A DNA stretch of 6,617 nucleotides from Lachnospiraceae bacterium. GTDB lineage: Bacteria; Bacillota; Clostridia; Lachnospirales; Lachnospiraceae. The stretch spans positions 1-6,617 of the forward strand of contig JAGDCK010000050.1 in assembly GCA_017958585.1 (NCBI GenBank), in the 5' to 3' direction. Within the stretch, counting starts at the first letter, position 1. The number at the start of each line of letters is the position of its first letter. A program made the position numbers and the translations under genes. Below, one piece after another: positions 6,353 through 6,617 of this stretch. Below the pieces are notes generated by a model, which worked only from the letters and a program-made list of their open reading frames with translations, made no database searches and had not been told where the DNA came from.

Positions 6353-6617
6353 AAGTCTTTTGATTATAATGATGTCCTCAGTGCTCGTAAACAACTATGT
6401 ATTGTCAAAATATATGGGCTTTGACAGGATGCTTTCTTCATCCAAAAAGGCAAAGACAATGGGTGCCATGGGACTTTTAGTCACAGTTGTGATGGTGCTT
6501 ACAGCCCTTGTCACATGGCCTCTTCAGACCTATGTGATCGAGCCTCTTAATTTAGGCTTTATTCAGACTCTTTGCTTTGTGCTTATCATTGCCGGAGTGT
6601 CCTTTATAGTTGAAGCA
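6345..6617 (+). CDS. rnfA: Rnf complex membrane subunit RnfA, partial, lacking the first cluster cysteine
   Basis: The first 91 residues are visible; the rest lies beyond the window (the family is about 190 residues). VNNYVLSKYMG at 15-25 aligns without gaps to the family's VNNFVLSRFLG, followed by FDRMLSSSKK where the family has ICPFLGVSKK. The cluster cysteine of GICP is therefore Asp27 (6423-6425) and its proline is Arg28. The only cysteine seen is Cys77 (QTLCFVL), not at a ligand position. Three hydrophobic helices (about 4-20, 40-58, 72-90) fit the family topology. AAAGGAGG lies about 10 bases before the ATG, inside rnfE. Identity rests on position in the operon plus the alignable N-terminus; divergence here is stronger than in rnfC or rnfD. 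rnfB would be expected next. Confidence 0.88.
   Translation, partial: MLKSLLIIMMSSVLVNNYVLSKYMGFDRMLSSSKKAKTMGAMGLLVTVVMVLTALVTWPLQTYVIEPLNLGFIQTLCFVLIIAGVSFIVEA

Noticed and set aside
1..6617. tRNA, rRNA, CRISPR arrays, insertion sequences or riboswitches
   Set aside because: I looked for them and saw none. The only sizeable noncoding region (1950-2204) is accounted for by two promoters and their repeats, and both leaders are only about 40 bases, too short for a typical riboswitch.

Overview
The window (about 45% G+C by eye) looks like chromosome of an anaerobic Gram-positive bacterium of the Clostridia, most likely a Lachnospiraceae member (Butyrivibrio/Roseburia type). This placement is inferred from strong GGAGG ribosome binding sites, sigma-A-type promoters, lipobox lipoproteins and the rnfCDGEA gene order with a compact, roughly 440-residue RnfC. 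The genus cannot be fixed from the sequence alone.

Layout. Bases 1-865 (minus strand) hold most of an ApbE-type FAD:protein FMN transferase made as a lipoprotein; its C-terminus runs off the left edge. Bases 882-912 are a strong intrinsic terminator on the minus strand. Bases 933-1949 (minus) encode a secreted lipoprotein built from two tandem copies of one domain. Bases 1950-2204 are a divergent control region with two consensus-like promoters facing away from each other. From 2205 to the right edge (plus) runs a tightly packed rnfC-rnfD-rnfG-rnfE-rnfA operon with short gaps or overlaps; rnfA is cut by the window end and rnfB would be expected next.

How the genes fit together. Rnf complexes couple electron transfer between reduced ferredoxin and NAD to ion movement across the membrane. 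RnfC carries the NADH/FMN region and two 4Fe-4S clusters, RnfD and RnfG carry covalently bound FMN, and RnfA/RnfE form a membrane pair that normally holds a 2Fe-2S cluster between four cysteines. ApbE attaches FMN to Thr in RnfD and RnfG, so its presence beside the operon makes sense. The two-repeat lipoprotein is the first gene of the divergent unit and shares the control region with rnf, so it is probably an extracytoplasmic partner.

Most notable points. (1) The visible Rnf membrane pair lacks two of the four expected cluster cysteines: RnfE has Gly108 in place of the VNC cysteine and RnfA has Asp27 in place of the GICP cysteine. (2) RnfG is about twice the usual length and carries a second FMN-binding domain with its own TGAT site. 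(3) The two divergent promoters have their -35 boxes inside perfect 13-bp inverted repeats, both with 17-bp spacers, and an A-tract array lies between them. Together these suggest a divergent, co-regulated Rnf-like redox system with an altered electron path rather than a textbook Rnf complex.
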